A stretch of 19,081 nucleotides of DNA, taken from contig JAUVJW010000009.1 of assembly GCA_030596465.1 (NCBI GenBank), positions 1-19,081 of the forward strand, given 5' to 3'. Below, piece after piece: positions 8,793 to 15,449 of the stretch. A program made the position numbers and the translations under genes. Within the stretch, counting starts at the first letter, position 1. The number at the start of each line of letters is the position of its first letter. The DNA is from Candidatus Fermentibacteraceae bacterium (GTDB taxonomy: Bacteria > Fermentibacterota > Fermentibacteria > Fermentibacterales > JCC-6). The notes below the pieces were generated by a model. The model made no database searches. It saw nothing but the letters and a program-made list of their open reading frames with translations, and was not told where the DNA came from.

Positions 8793-9272
8793 ATGAGACC
8801 ATCGTGGGATCAGTATTTCCTCAAGCTGGCAATGCTTGCCAGCGAAAGAGCCACCTGTCCGAGAATGCATTGCGGGTGCGTGCTGGTTAAACACAAGCAT
8901 GTGCTTGCAACAGGTTACAACGGATCACTTCCCGGCCTTCCTCATTGTGAAGACGTGGGTTGTCTCGTTGTCGATAACCATTGCATTCGTACCAATCATG
9001 CCGAGATGAATGCTCTTATGCAGGCCGCGAAAAACGGAGTTTCCATTAATGGAGGAACGGCCTATGTAACCAATATGCCTTGTACCACATGTGCCAAGGC
9101 GTTAATAGGCGCGGGAATTAAGAGGGTTGTTATATTCAGTGATTACCATTCTACCCATGCCGAGATGTTTTTTAGAGACGCGGATGTGCGACTTGACAGG
9201 CAGACAATGCCGGATAAAAAAATATCTTATGAACTGGAGGAATTTTCGAGCGCGAAGAAATTTGAAGAATAA
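8793..9272 (+). CDS. comEB: Deoxycytidylate deaminase family protein (ComEB-like)
   Basis: The start at 8793 is chosen because AAAGGAGAG lies just upstream and the protein then begins MRPSWDQYFL like the family; a longer in-frame version would run back into the barrel gene. The 159 residues hold the zinc site of cytidine/dCMP deaminases: HAE (69-71, His ligand and catalytic Glu) and PCTTC (96-100, two Cys ligands). A further Cys/His-rich stretch at about residues 22-64 matches the extra zinc region of dCMP deaminases. The reaction is dCMP to dUMP, feeding dTMP synthesis. The gene sits 19 bases after the barrel gene, so the HhH/barrel/deaminase order parallels comEA-comEB of Bacillus, where ComEB is a deaminase-family protein next to the DNA receptor. 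Confidence 0.9.
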   Translation: MRPSWDQYFLKLAMLASERATCPRMHCGCVLVKHKHVLATGYNGSLPGLPHCEDVGCLVVDNHCIRTNHAEMNALMQAAKNGVSINGGTAYVTNMPCTTCAKALIGAGIKRVVIFSDYHSTHAEMFFRDADVRLDRQTMPDKKISYELEEFSSAKKFEE

Positions 9273-9301
9273 CCTGAATTCAGTAGAAACGGATTTCTGT
9301 A

Positions 9302-10237
9302 ATGAAGAAACATGTATTTGGTCCGGTGCCGTCCAGAAGACTGGGAATTTCGCTGGGGGTCGATCTGATACCCCACAAAGTATGTTCTTTTGATTGTGTC
9401 TACTGCGAATGCGGAGCCACAACAAAACTTACCGTTGAAAGAGAAGAATACATTCTACTGAGTCAAATACAGGAGGAGCTTGTCTCCTATTTTAAAAAAA
9501 ATGCTGAACCTGAATTCATCACCCTTTCCGGATCGGGAGAGCCCACTCTGAATCTGTTTTTTGGAGAGGTTATACAGTTTGCCAGGCGCAACTGGCCCCA
9601 TATTCCTGTGGCGGTTCTGACGAATGGCAGTTTGTTCGGCAGTGCAGAGGTCAGAAGAGATCTTATGGAGGCGGATCTTGTGCTGCCTTCCCTTGATGCC
9701 GCTTCGCAGGAGGTTTTTCTAAAGATTAACAGACCCGCGAAAGGTATCAGCATTGAGAGCTATGTGCAGGGCCTGATTGATTTCAGAAAAGAATACCGGA
9801 AAGAAATATGGCTGGAGACACTGATTCTCCCCGGTTACAACGATTCGAAGGAAGAACTGGATTTGATGAGGGATGCTTTCCTGAGAATCAAGCCGGACAG
9901 GATACAGATAAACACCCTTGATCGGCCTGGAAGAATTCAGGGATTGCGGGGAGCATCTCACAGTGAACTGTTACGGATAGAAAAGTACTGGAACCTGAAT
10001 AATACGGAAATCATTGCCCCCGCAAAACGGCGGAAACAGGTGGCTTCTTACAGTTCCAATATTGAAGAAACCATTTTAGGTACTGTAAAAAGGCGTCCCT
10101 GTACCGTTCAGGATCTCAGTACCATACTGGGTATCCATGTGAATGAGGTTAACAAGTACCTTTCCGTACTGGAAGAACAGGGAGTTGTCAGAACCGTTCA
10201 GGAAGAGCGGGGACTGTTTTACACAGTCGCGGAATAA
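9302..10237 (+). CDS. Radical SAM protein, TYW1-like (COG0731) family, with C-terminal winged helix
   Basis: The 311-residue protein opens with FGPVPSRRLGISLGVDLIP and the cluster-binding CxxxCxxC at Cys28, Cys32 and Cys35. That signature belongs to the COG0731 radical SAM family related to the wyosine synthase TYW1. SGSGEPTL (SAM-binding GGE-like motif) follows. The last 60 or so residues (from about 250, including VQDLSTILGIHVNEVNKYL) look like a winged helix-turn-helix. Bacterial members of this family are mostly uncharacterised, so the substrate is unknown. Only a weak GGA lies upstream of the ATG, and the gene starts 29 bases after the deaminase stop. It is the last gene of the plus-strand run and ends 9 bases before the convergent lamin-tail gene. 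Confidence 0.88.
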   Translation: MKKHVFGPVPSRRLGISLGVDLIPHKVCSFDCVYCECGATTKLTVEREEYILLSQIQEELVSYFKKNAEPEFITLSGSGEPTLNLFFGEVIQFARRNWPHIPVAVLTNGSLFGSAEVRRDLMEADLVLPSLDAASQEVFLKINRPAKGISIESYVQGLIDFRKEYRKEIWLETLILPGYNDSKEELDLMRDAFLRIKPDRIQINTLDRPGRIQGLRGASHSELLRIEKYWNLNNTEIIAPAKRRKQVASYSSNIEETILGTVKRRPCTVQDLSTILGIHVNEVNKYLSVLEEQGVVRTVQEERGLFYTVAE

Positions 10238-10246
10238 TCCGTAAGA

Positions 10247-10840
10247 TTAGCGAACGAATGCCTTTATGAATGCCCAGGTGTTTTGACCAAATCCGTTGGA
10301 AAAGATGCTGTTCTGCTCGTCTGGTGTGCCCAGATCGCCTGCACCGAACTCAGTTGTGCTGTGACCCCAGCTTTCACGATCGGATGCTGTCCAGCCAGGA
10401 TTAAGTCTTTCAAGGGATGCTCCAGGTTCAAGATCCCAGCTGCTGTTCCAACTGAAGAACTCCTGAGAGTCTGCGCAATTACTGCTTAAAAGCAGGCTTC
10501 CGGATGGAGAGAGAGAAAAAGATCCCCAGACTGCATCGGGTGTGTAGTTTCCATTATCGCCGTAAATGCCACTGGCTCCAACAACAAAATAACCATCCGG
10601 TGGAATAACATGGGAGGAAAATTGTATTTCGTCGCCATTCTCGTTCACAATGATCCATTCCGACAGGTTTTCCCAGTTGCCACTGTTGTTGTAAAGCTCG
10701 ATCCACTGCCCCATATCTGTGGAAGAGGATGCAAGAGGATCAATCATTATCTCGTTTATGACAAGCCCGCCACCATCGGAGCCTACACTCAGAGGGGCAG
10801 AGCCGCTTGTCAGCATAAGTACCGTAAGGAGTGTTAACAT
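10247..10840 (-). CDS. Exported lamin-tail-domain protein with TWxxIKxx C-terminal tail
   Basis: The start at 10840 is preferred because GGGGAAG lies just upstream and the protein then begins with a signal peptide (MLTLLTVLMLTSGSAPL); an in-frame start 16 codons upstream would add a non-signal-like charged stretch. Of 197 residues, about 25-115 form a lamin-tail (LTD) domain: LVINEIMIDP, QWIELYNNSG, DGYFVVG. LTD domains are immunoglobulin-like folds common on secreted bacterial proteins, often with nucleases or adhesins; no enzyme domain is present here. The protein ends NTWAFIKAFVR, very like the tail of the secreted protein at 15450. Its stop is 9 bases from the convergent radical SAM gene. 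Confidence 0.78.
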   Translation of the reverse strand: MLTLLTVLMLTSGSAPLSVGSDGGGLVINEIMIDPLASSSTDMGQWIELYNNSGNWENLSEWIIVNENGDEIQFSSHVIPPDGYFVVGASGIYGDNGNYTPDAVWGSFSLSPSGSLLLSSNCADSQEFFSWNSSWDLEPGASLERLNPGWTASDRESWGHSTTEFGAGDLGTPDEQNSIFSNGFGQNTWAFIKAFVR

Positions 10841-10870
10841 ACACTTCCCCTTTCTTTTCACGCGACTATA

Positions 10871-10899
10871 AGGATAGAACACAAACAACTTGAGGTCAA
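10871..10899 (-). promoter_or_regulatory. Promoter of the lamin-tail gene
   Basis: TTGACC (10899-10894) and TATCCT (10876-10871) on the minus strand are separated by exactly 17 bases. They lie about 31 bases before the chosen start and just after the terminator of the upstream gene remnant. Placement and spacing are as expected for a sigma-70-type promoter. Confidence 0.6.
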
Positions 10900-10907
10900 G
10901 TGCATCG

Positions 10908-10940
10908 AAAAAAACGGCAACCCTGCGGAGAGGGTTGCCG
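10908..10940 (-). terminator. Intrinsic terminator of the decayed TrpB-like gene
   Basis: A perfect 10-bp stem (CGGCAACCCT, 10915-10924, with AGGGTTGCCG, 10931-10940) closes a 6-base loop. On the minus strand it is followed immediately by seven T residues (10914-10908). It lies just past the stop of the TrpB-like remnant, not next to a complete minus-strand gene, so it probably belonged to the lost gene; it may now end malQ transcripts. Confidence 0.8.
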
Positions 10941-10954
10941 TGTCAAGGGTTCTT

Positions 10955-11053
10955 TCAGCCGTTCTCGCAAGCTGCCGGATCAAGAAATCCGTGCCCGCTG
11001 AGGTTGAAGAGAATTATCTTTTTCTCTCTGGATTCTCTTGCTTCTACTGAGTA
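10955..11053 (-). pseudogene. trpB: 3' remnant of a TrpB-like (tryptophan synthase beta family) gene
   Basis: Between a TAA (11056-11054) and a TGA (10957-10955) lie 32 codons on the minus strand containing VEARESREKKIILFNLSG followed by HGFLDPAACENG. The FNLSGHG-F-D segment is characteristic of the C-terminus of the PLP-dependent TrpB2/TrpB-related enzymes. No start codon or upstream body of the enzyme is present, but the natural 3' end and terminator survive. In the 110 bases upstream, scraps such as SAH and IRTAL in shifted frames could be further decayed TrpB sequence. This is most simply the residue of a deletion that also clipped the end of malQ. Confidence 0.75.
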
Positions 11054-11163
11054 TTAATTATGGACGGAGGCAGCGCCGTGCGAATGCGCTGACAAGAACC
11101 GAACCGGGCGAAAGAAAAATGGTATTTCTCATGCGGGGTAAGATGTGCGGGAATCAGAGAATG
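11054..11163. other. Non-coding stretch between malQ and the TrpB-like remnant
   Basis: I see no gene, promoter or hairpin of note here. With the remnant, terminator and lamin-tail promoter it makes up the 323-base interval between the two complete genes. It probably contains the deletion junction. Confidence 0.5.
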
Positions 11164-12525
11164 TTAACCGCGGCGGGAAAACGAACGAATACCCGGCATT
11201 CCTGTCATTCTCCAGCTCCAGTTACCTGAGCTGACCGAAGGTGTATTCATTCTGGCGGAGGAATCCAGTTCAAGAATATCCTGCATAGGTAGTACCGCCA
11301 GGCCAGCCGGGGAAGACAGGGCCATATTCAGAAGAGAGGCAACCGAATTGAAACCCAGATGTCCGCCAACTGAGTTAATCCACCCGGCAGTAGTATTATT
11401 GTCATGGGTGCCGGTGTAAATTACGCTTGCAGGGTCGACTTCACCGAGAGAAAAGTCAGGGTTCTGAAGGGCGAATTGAAGTACAACCATTCCGGGGAAA
11501 CCACACAGTTTTCGAAGTTCATGTACAGATGGGGTGATAAGACCCAGATTCTCAGCCACCACGGGGAGCACTCCCAGAGTCTTCTCCATCTGTCTGAACA
11601 GCTGAATTCCAGGACCTTTTACCCATTTACCGTTTACCGCAGTTGTATCACCTGCCGGTATCTCCCAGAATTCCGCAAAACCCCTGAAGTGATCGATTCG
11701 CACGGCGTCAAACAACTCAAGAGCTATTGACAGGCGCCTGATCCACCATTTGTAACCGGATTCGGCACATACATCCCAATTGTACACAGGATTGCCCCAG
11801 AGCTGACCGGTTTCGCTGAAGTAGTCTGGAGGAACGCCCGCCACAACAGAAGGTTGTCCATTTTTATCCAGCTTGAAAAGCTCTTTGTTGAAATAAACAT
11901 CGGAGGAATCGTGAGCGCTGTATATTGGAACATCACCGAGAATGCGAATGCCAAGTGAGTTGCAGTGATTTTTCAATCGCATCCACTGTATATGAAAGAA
12001 GTATTGTATCATTCCGTGAACAAGCGCATTGTTGGCTCGCGGAGTTGTGGTATTTTCCCAGCGGAACCAGGGTTTACCTTTGTTCGAGGCTTTTTCTGCT
12101 GCGAATCCAGCCCATTCCTTCACCCACAGGAGAGAATAGAAATCTTCAAATCCGGGGATTCCTGATTTAAGAGCACGGGTCGCCGCAAGTTCCAGCAGAG
12201 CTGTTCTCCCTGAAAGTCTTTCCCAGTTCACCGAAGAGGAGGACTCAACTTCGGTCGCCTGAAGTTCGGCGGATGACAAAAACCCATGTTTGAACAATTC
12301 TTCCGGGGAGATAAGCAGGGGGTTTCCCGCAAAGGAAGAAAGCGCTTGATAGGGGGAATTGGCGTACACGGGAGGAGACACCGGAAGTACCTGCCACACA
12401 GTAATTCCTGAGTCGGCCATCCATCGGGCGAAACTCATGGCCTCGGAGCCAAGTGTACCGATTCCCCATCGGCCAGGCAGGGATGTAGGGTGAAGCAGTA
12501 TTCCCGTATCATCATTAAACAGCAT
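11164..12525 (-). CDS. malQ: 4-alpha-glucanotransferase (amylomaltase, GH77), short C-terminus
   Basis: The start at 12525 is chosen because GGAGAGA lies just upstream and the protein then begins at the family N-terminus (GILLHPTSLPG); an in-frame extension of 71 codons would read through the promoter and leader. The 453 residues keep the GH77 catalytic set: nucleophile Asp in AVRIDHFRGF, acid/base Glu in PVVAENLG, and the third carboxylate in YTGTHDNNTTAGW, followed by ARMNTPSVSSGNWSWR. MalQ transfers glucan chains between maltodextrins or glycogen in the cytoplasm. Family members run some 25-40 residues past GNWSWR, whereas this one ends after an unrelated MTGMPGIRSFSRRG. The natural C-terminal helix therefore appears lost, next to the TrpB-like remnant. 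Activity may persist, as all catalytic residues are present. Confidence 0.92.
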   Translation of the reverse strand: MLFNDDTGILLHPTSLPGRWGIGTLGSEAMSFARWMADSGITVWQVLPVSPPVYANSPYQALSSFAGNPLLISPEELFKHGFLSSAELQATEVESSSSVNWERLSGRTALLELAATRALKSGIPGFEDFYSLLWVKEWAGFAAEKASNKGKPWFRWENTTTPRANNALVHGMIQYFFHIQWMRLKNHCNSLGIRILGDVPIYSAHDSSDVYFNKELFKLDKNGQPSVVAGVPPDYFSETGQLWGNPVYNWDVCAESGYKWWIRRLSIALELFDAVRIDHFRGFAEFWEIPAGDTTAVNGKWVKGPGIQLFRQMEKTLGVLPVVAENLGLITPSVHELRKLCGFPGMVVLQFALQNPDFSLGEVDPASVIYTGTHDNNTTAGWINSVGGHLGFNSVASLLNMALSSPAGLAVLPMQDILELDSSARMNTPSVSSGNWSWRMTGMPGIRSFSRRG

Positions 12526-12570
12526 TTCTCTCCATTCTGTCCAGCAATGAAAAATACCTGTAACGTACAA

Positions 12571-12594
12571 CGCCCGCCACCGAGGTGACGGACG
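12571..12594 (-). promoter_or_regulatory. Stable hairpin in the malQ 5' leader
   Basis: On the minus strand CGTCCGTCAC and GTGGCGGGCG can pair as a 10-bp RNA stem (two G-U pairs) around a 4-base loop. It lies about 46 bases upstream of the malQ start inside a leader of about 135 bases. No T-run follows, so it is not a classical terminator; it could stabilise or control the transcript. Confidence 0.4.
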
Positions 12595-12667
12595 CTGATA
12601 AGGAAGGAAGGCGTCAAAGAGTCCTTTTTTTCCCCGCACGCCATTGCAGGATCTCTCTGACAAAAAG

Positions 12668-12696
12668 AGTATACATATATGGTATATGAATGTCAA
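12668..12696 (-). promoter_or_regulatory. Strong sigma-70-type promoter of malQ
   Basis: On the minus strand a perfect TTGACA (12696-12691) is followed after exactly 17 bases by TATACT (12673-12668). An A/T-rich TTTATATATATAC block directly upstream could act as an UP element. The promoter implies a leader of roughly 135 bases before malQ. The spacer contains TATACCATAT, a word also found in the promoter at 14048-14076. Confidence 0.75.
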
Positions 12697-12759
12697 GCCG
12701 TATATATATAAACACGAAAGAGTCTCCATCTCTCGCAATACCTGATAGTTGCAGAGTGA

Positions 12760-13962
12760 TTAAGTTGTTCTGACAGATTCCCATGTGATATCGAGATTGG
12801 AGGGAATTACGGGAAAATGCACAGACATTCTAATTGTGGTGTAGTTGAGGGGATTGAGATCACGCCTTTTGAAAAGGTCCTCCACAATTTCTTTATAGTT
12901 ATCCACACCGTCAAGGATGTTCTGTTCTGCGGTTGGCAGAATTTCGAATCCGGGTTTTACGGGAAGGATAGATCTGGCCAGGTCAATAAGTTCTTCATTG
13001 TAAGCATCGGATTCTTCAAGAATGGACGATACCATCCGTGGAGAAAAGCTGGAGGTTTCAGCAAAGGAGTTTGGCACAATTATGTCCATAGCTGCCAGGT
13101 GGCAGGGAGTTATAACCTTGGCTGAGGTCGAACTGGCTTCATTCATGATGAATCCGCGAAGATCAACCACTTCGGCAAAAACAAGATCCATAAGCCCTGC
13201 GTTTCCAGTTTCCAGTGGAAATATTTCTTCAACGCTTTCCACAAATCTGCTTCGGGAAGTAATTCCGGGTAGAGAACAGTTGCAGAACTGTGTGTAATAA
13301 GGCAGCGAACTGCCATTGGCAGGTTCAATCAGTGGTTTACTGTCAGGGGAGTGGGGCTGGCCTTCAAATTCGGTAAAAACCCTGGGGCGAATGTAAAACC
13401 ATGGAATATCCGGTCTGTTTCGCCTGAGACCGAAGGAACCCTTCAGCAGGGTGAGTTTCCAGTCGGATGGAGAATCGGTTGGTTCAAAGAGCGAAACAGT
13501 TAATCTGGTTCTTGCTTCAAGGCCGTAAAGGAATCTGTTTCCGGTAAACGCCAGTTTTCTGTGATCGATGGATGCCTGACTGGTACCCTCTTCGGAGTAA
13601 GCGAGAAGCATCATTTCCATACTTGGTCTGTCGCCAGCATGCAGTTCAACCAGTTCTTCAAACAAAACAAAATTCTCTTCGGCAGCAACAAGTAATGAGT
13701 CAGTTACGCCTTTCCTGGACGCTGCTCGGAGGAAACCCTTAAAAGCCGCCTTTCGTGGGATATGTCTTACGGACAGGAAACAGTCTTCAGTCTCATGGAG
13801 TTTGAAAATGTTCCACCCGATCATTCTGTCTATGCCAAGTGTTTTGTATACATCACGAGGTTGCTCCAGATCGCCGGGAAGCGCCTGTAGAATTTCAGTG
13901 ACTGCACCTTTCAGACCGAAAATACACTCTTGTGCCTGCTGCCCAAGCAGTGAAGATTTCAC
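12760..13962 (-). CDS. Conserved-looking 400-residue protein with HTH-like N-terminus, unknown function
   Basis: I do not recognise a named family with certainty. Residues 25-80 (including RDVYKTLGIDRMIGWNIFKL and RKAAFKGFLRAAS) look like a helix-turn-helix or winged-helix DNA-binding region. A central beta-rich part carries GLRRNRPDIPWFYIRPRVF, and the C-terminal part (from about 300) is helical then strand-rich. There is no signal peptide or membrane segment, so it is cytosolic. The motifs recall a large uncharacterised family of Planctomycetes-like proteins with similar LAW-iF and GLRR-RPD-PW segments; that is from memory. The Shine-Dalgarno is weak, with GGGGG about 13 bases upstream. It lies upstream of malQ in the same direction, but malQ has its own promoter. 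Confidence 0.65.
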   Translation of the reverse strand: MKSSLLGQQAQECIFGLKGAVTEILQALPGDLEQPRDVYKTLGIDRMIGWNIFKLHETEDCFLSVRHIPRKAAFKGFLRAASRKGVTDSLLVAAEENFVLFEELVELHAGDRPSMEMMLLAYSEEGTSQASIDHRKLAFTGNRFLYGLEARTRLTVSLFEPTDSPSDWKLTLLKGSFGLRRNRPDIPWFYIRPRVFTEFEGQPHSPDSKPLIEPANGSSLPYYTQFCNCSLPGITSRSRFVESVEEIFPLETGNAGLMDLVFAEVVDLRGFIMNEASSTSAKVITPCHLAAMDIIVPNSFAETSSFSPRMVSSILEESDAYNEELIDLARSILPVKPGFEILPTAEQNILDGVDNYKEIVEDLFKRRDLNPLNYTTIRMSVHFPVIPSNLDITWESVRTT

Positions 13963-14047
13963 AACCGAACCCCCTTAGATGAACCCCTAAGATAGTATAT
14001 ATATAAGCAGAGTGCCACCTCAGTATAAAACGCGAAATAGAGCATAC

Positions 14048-14076
14048 TTGCACTATTGGTCATCCTATACCATATT
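14048..14076 (+). promoter_or_regulatory. Candidate promoter giving a leaderless lipoprotein transcript
   Basis: TTGCAC (14048-14053) and CATATT (14071-14076) are spaced by 17 bases. The ATG of the lipoprotein is only 6 bases past the -10, so transcription would begin at or next to the start codon. No Shine-Dalgarno sequence is visible before that ATG, consistent with leaderless translation. Confidence 0.4.
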
Positions 14077-14082
14077 TATTGA

Positions 14083-14907
14083 ATGAAGAACGCTAAAAAA
14101 ACACAGTTCATCGCAATTCTGCTGCTAGTTGTTTCCGGGTGTGCTACAAGAGACAATACAGATTTCCAGCTTTTTCATGTTCAGACCACTATTCTTGTCG
14201 AGGAAACAGCAACTGCCATGGAATCAGCACAACTGTTTGCTGAAATGAACATGGTGGAAACCATAGTAGAAGGCGACGGCGAACTGCTGGAGAATCTTGT
14301 TCTTGAGAGAGAAGATGCTTTTACTCTTGGAACAGATTCAACATCCATGGTTGCCGGGCTTTTCCGGGCGGCAGATAAAGTAGATGAAGCTGCTCTGACA
14401 TTGATTACCTACTCTCTGCTGCTGGCTGAAATTACAGAATCAAACAGAATTGCATTTGAACAGGCTGCTTTGACAGAACTGAATTCAGGAATCCTCACTG
14501 CGGCAATAGCAGTGCTTGTTGAACACGGCACAATTGAGCATGACGCAGAGAGAACAGTTCAGGCAATGCAGATCGCGTCTCCGGCAATTGAAACACTCTC
14601 GGCTGCCATGGCAGAACTTACTGAAACAACAGCAAATACTGTTCAAGCTACTTACGCAGACATGTCAGTGAGAAGACAGAGAGAAATCACAGAAGAAGGA
14701 TACCCCCTTGAAGCGGTAAGGGAACTTGTGGCACTCAACCAGGAAGCCACCGCCCTTCTTGACAATCTCAATCTCCTGCACAACGCATGGCTTAGCATTC
14801 CGGCAGTTCACACAGAGTTGATGAATTCTCTTACGGAAACCTCAATCTCAGCCACACTGAGAATTCTTTCTGAAAGAATGAATGAAATCAGAAAGGAAAA
14901 GCAGTGA
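14083..14907 (+). CDS. Helical lipoprotein of unknown function
   Basis: The 274-residue protein has a lipoprotein signal peptide with lipobox VVSGC (Cys20), so it is probably lipid-anchored in the envelope. The mature part is almost wholly alpha-helical and rich in Ala, Glu and Thr, with long heptad-like stretches (for example residues 40-110 and 150-230), suggesting coiled-coil packing. No family is recognised. The start lacks an SD sequence, but no better in-frame start precedes the signal peptide. Its stop overlaps the next gene's GTG in GTGA, so the two form a coupled pair. Confidence 0.75.
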   Translation: MKNAKKTQFIAILLLVVSGCATRDNTDFQLFHVQTTILVEETATAMESAQLFAEMNMVETIVEGDGELLENLVLEREDAFTLGTDSTSMVAGLFRAADKVDEAALTLITYSLLLAEITESNRIAFEQAALTELNSGILTAAIAVLVEHGTIEHDAERTVQAMQIASPAIETLSAAMAELTETTANTVQATYADMSVRRQREITEEGYPLEAVRELVALNQEATALLDNLNLLHNAWLSIPAVHTELMNSLTETSISATLRILSERMNEIRKEKQ

Positions 14908-15227
14908 GAGAAGTTCTGCTGAATAATCTTTTCAGAATAATTTCCAGCCTGCGCAGGATAGAGATCGGTTTAATTAACGAAAGGAAGCTGGAGAGCGCAG
15001 CCAGGGTAAGGCAGGCAAACAAAGCTCTGTCCGGTTTCAGAGACAAGCTGATCACAGCACAGTTGACAGAAGCCACAGACAAATTGTCCAGTGCGGCCGA
15101 CCAGCTGCAGGTAACCGCTGGAGATTTGCAGAGCTACCTCAACGCAAGAGAAGCCGCTACAGGTAAACTGGAAGCTATTCTAAGCAATTTGCCTGCAGTT
15201 ATAGAACTGTTGAGCAGGCTCTACTGA
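14904..15227 (+). CDS. Small helical protein coupled to the lipoprotein, unknown function
   Basis: A 107-residue protein starts at GTG overlapping the lipoprotein stop by 4 bases, with AAAGGA 7 bases upstream. It has no signal peptide or membrane span. It is predicted all-helical, with amphipathic repeats such as KLSSAADQLQVTAGDLQSYL typical of coiled coils. Translation coupling to the lipoprotein gene suggests linked function, perhaps a cytosolic partner or a component that crosses the membrane by another route. No homologous family is recognised. Confidence 0.65.
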   Translation: MREVLLNNLFRIISSLRRIEIGLINERKLESAARVRQANKALSGFRDKLITAQLTEATDKLSSAADQLQVTAGDLQSYLNAREAATGKLEAILSNLPAVIELLSRLY

Positions 15228-15392
15228 TGATTGAGCAGTATTGCTCTCGCGACTACAACCAAACTGACAATAATTGATTTGTTAATGCCGTAATCGAGAC
15301 TTGTTGAGATCCCGCCTCGCGCTCCAGGGAAGGCAAAAGATGGATTTCTTGCGTCGTTTCAGGATGTAACTGGTATCCGGTTAAGAATGATA

Positions 15393-15421
15393 TTGACTTG
15401 CCGCAGTTAATCTGGTATTCT
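15393..15421 (+). promoter_or_regulatory. Promoter of the secreted protein gene at 15450
   Basis: TTGACT (15393-15398) and TATTCT (15416-15421) are exactly 17 bases apart, 28 bases before the GTG start. The rest of the 222-base intergenic interval (15228-15392) shows only a small GAGCA-GTAT-TGCTC hairpin just after the upstream gene (15233-15246). Confidence 0.65.
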
Positions 15422-15449
15422 GCTATTACTCTTTTGAAAGGAGGAAATT

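Noticed and set aside
10841..10888. 16-codon N-terminal extension of the lamin-tail protein
   Set aside because: It adds a charged segment before a good signal peptide and covers the -10 box; the SD site supports 10840.
12526..12738. 71-codon N-terminal extension of malQ
   Set aside because: It would cover the consensus promoter and leader; GGAGAGA and the family N-terminus support the start at 12525.
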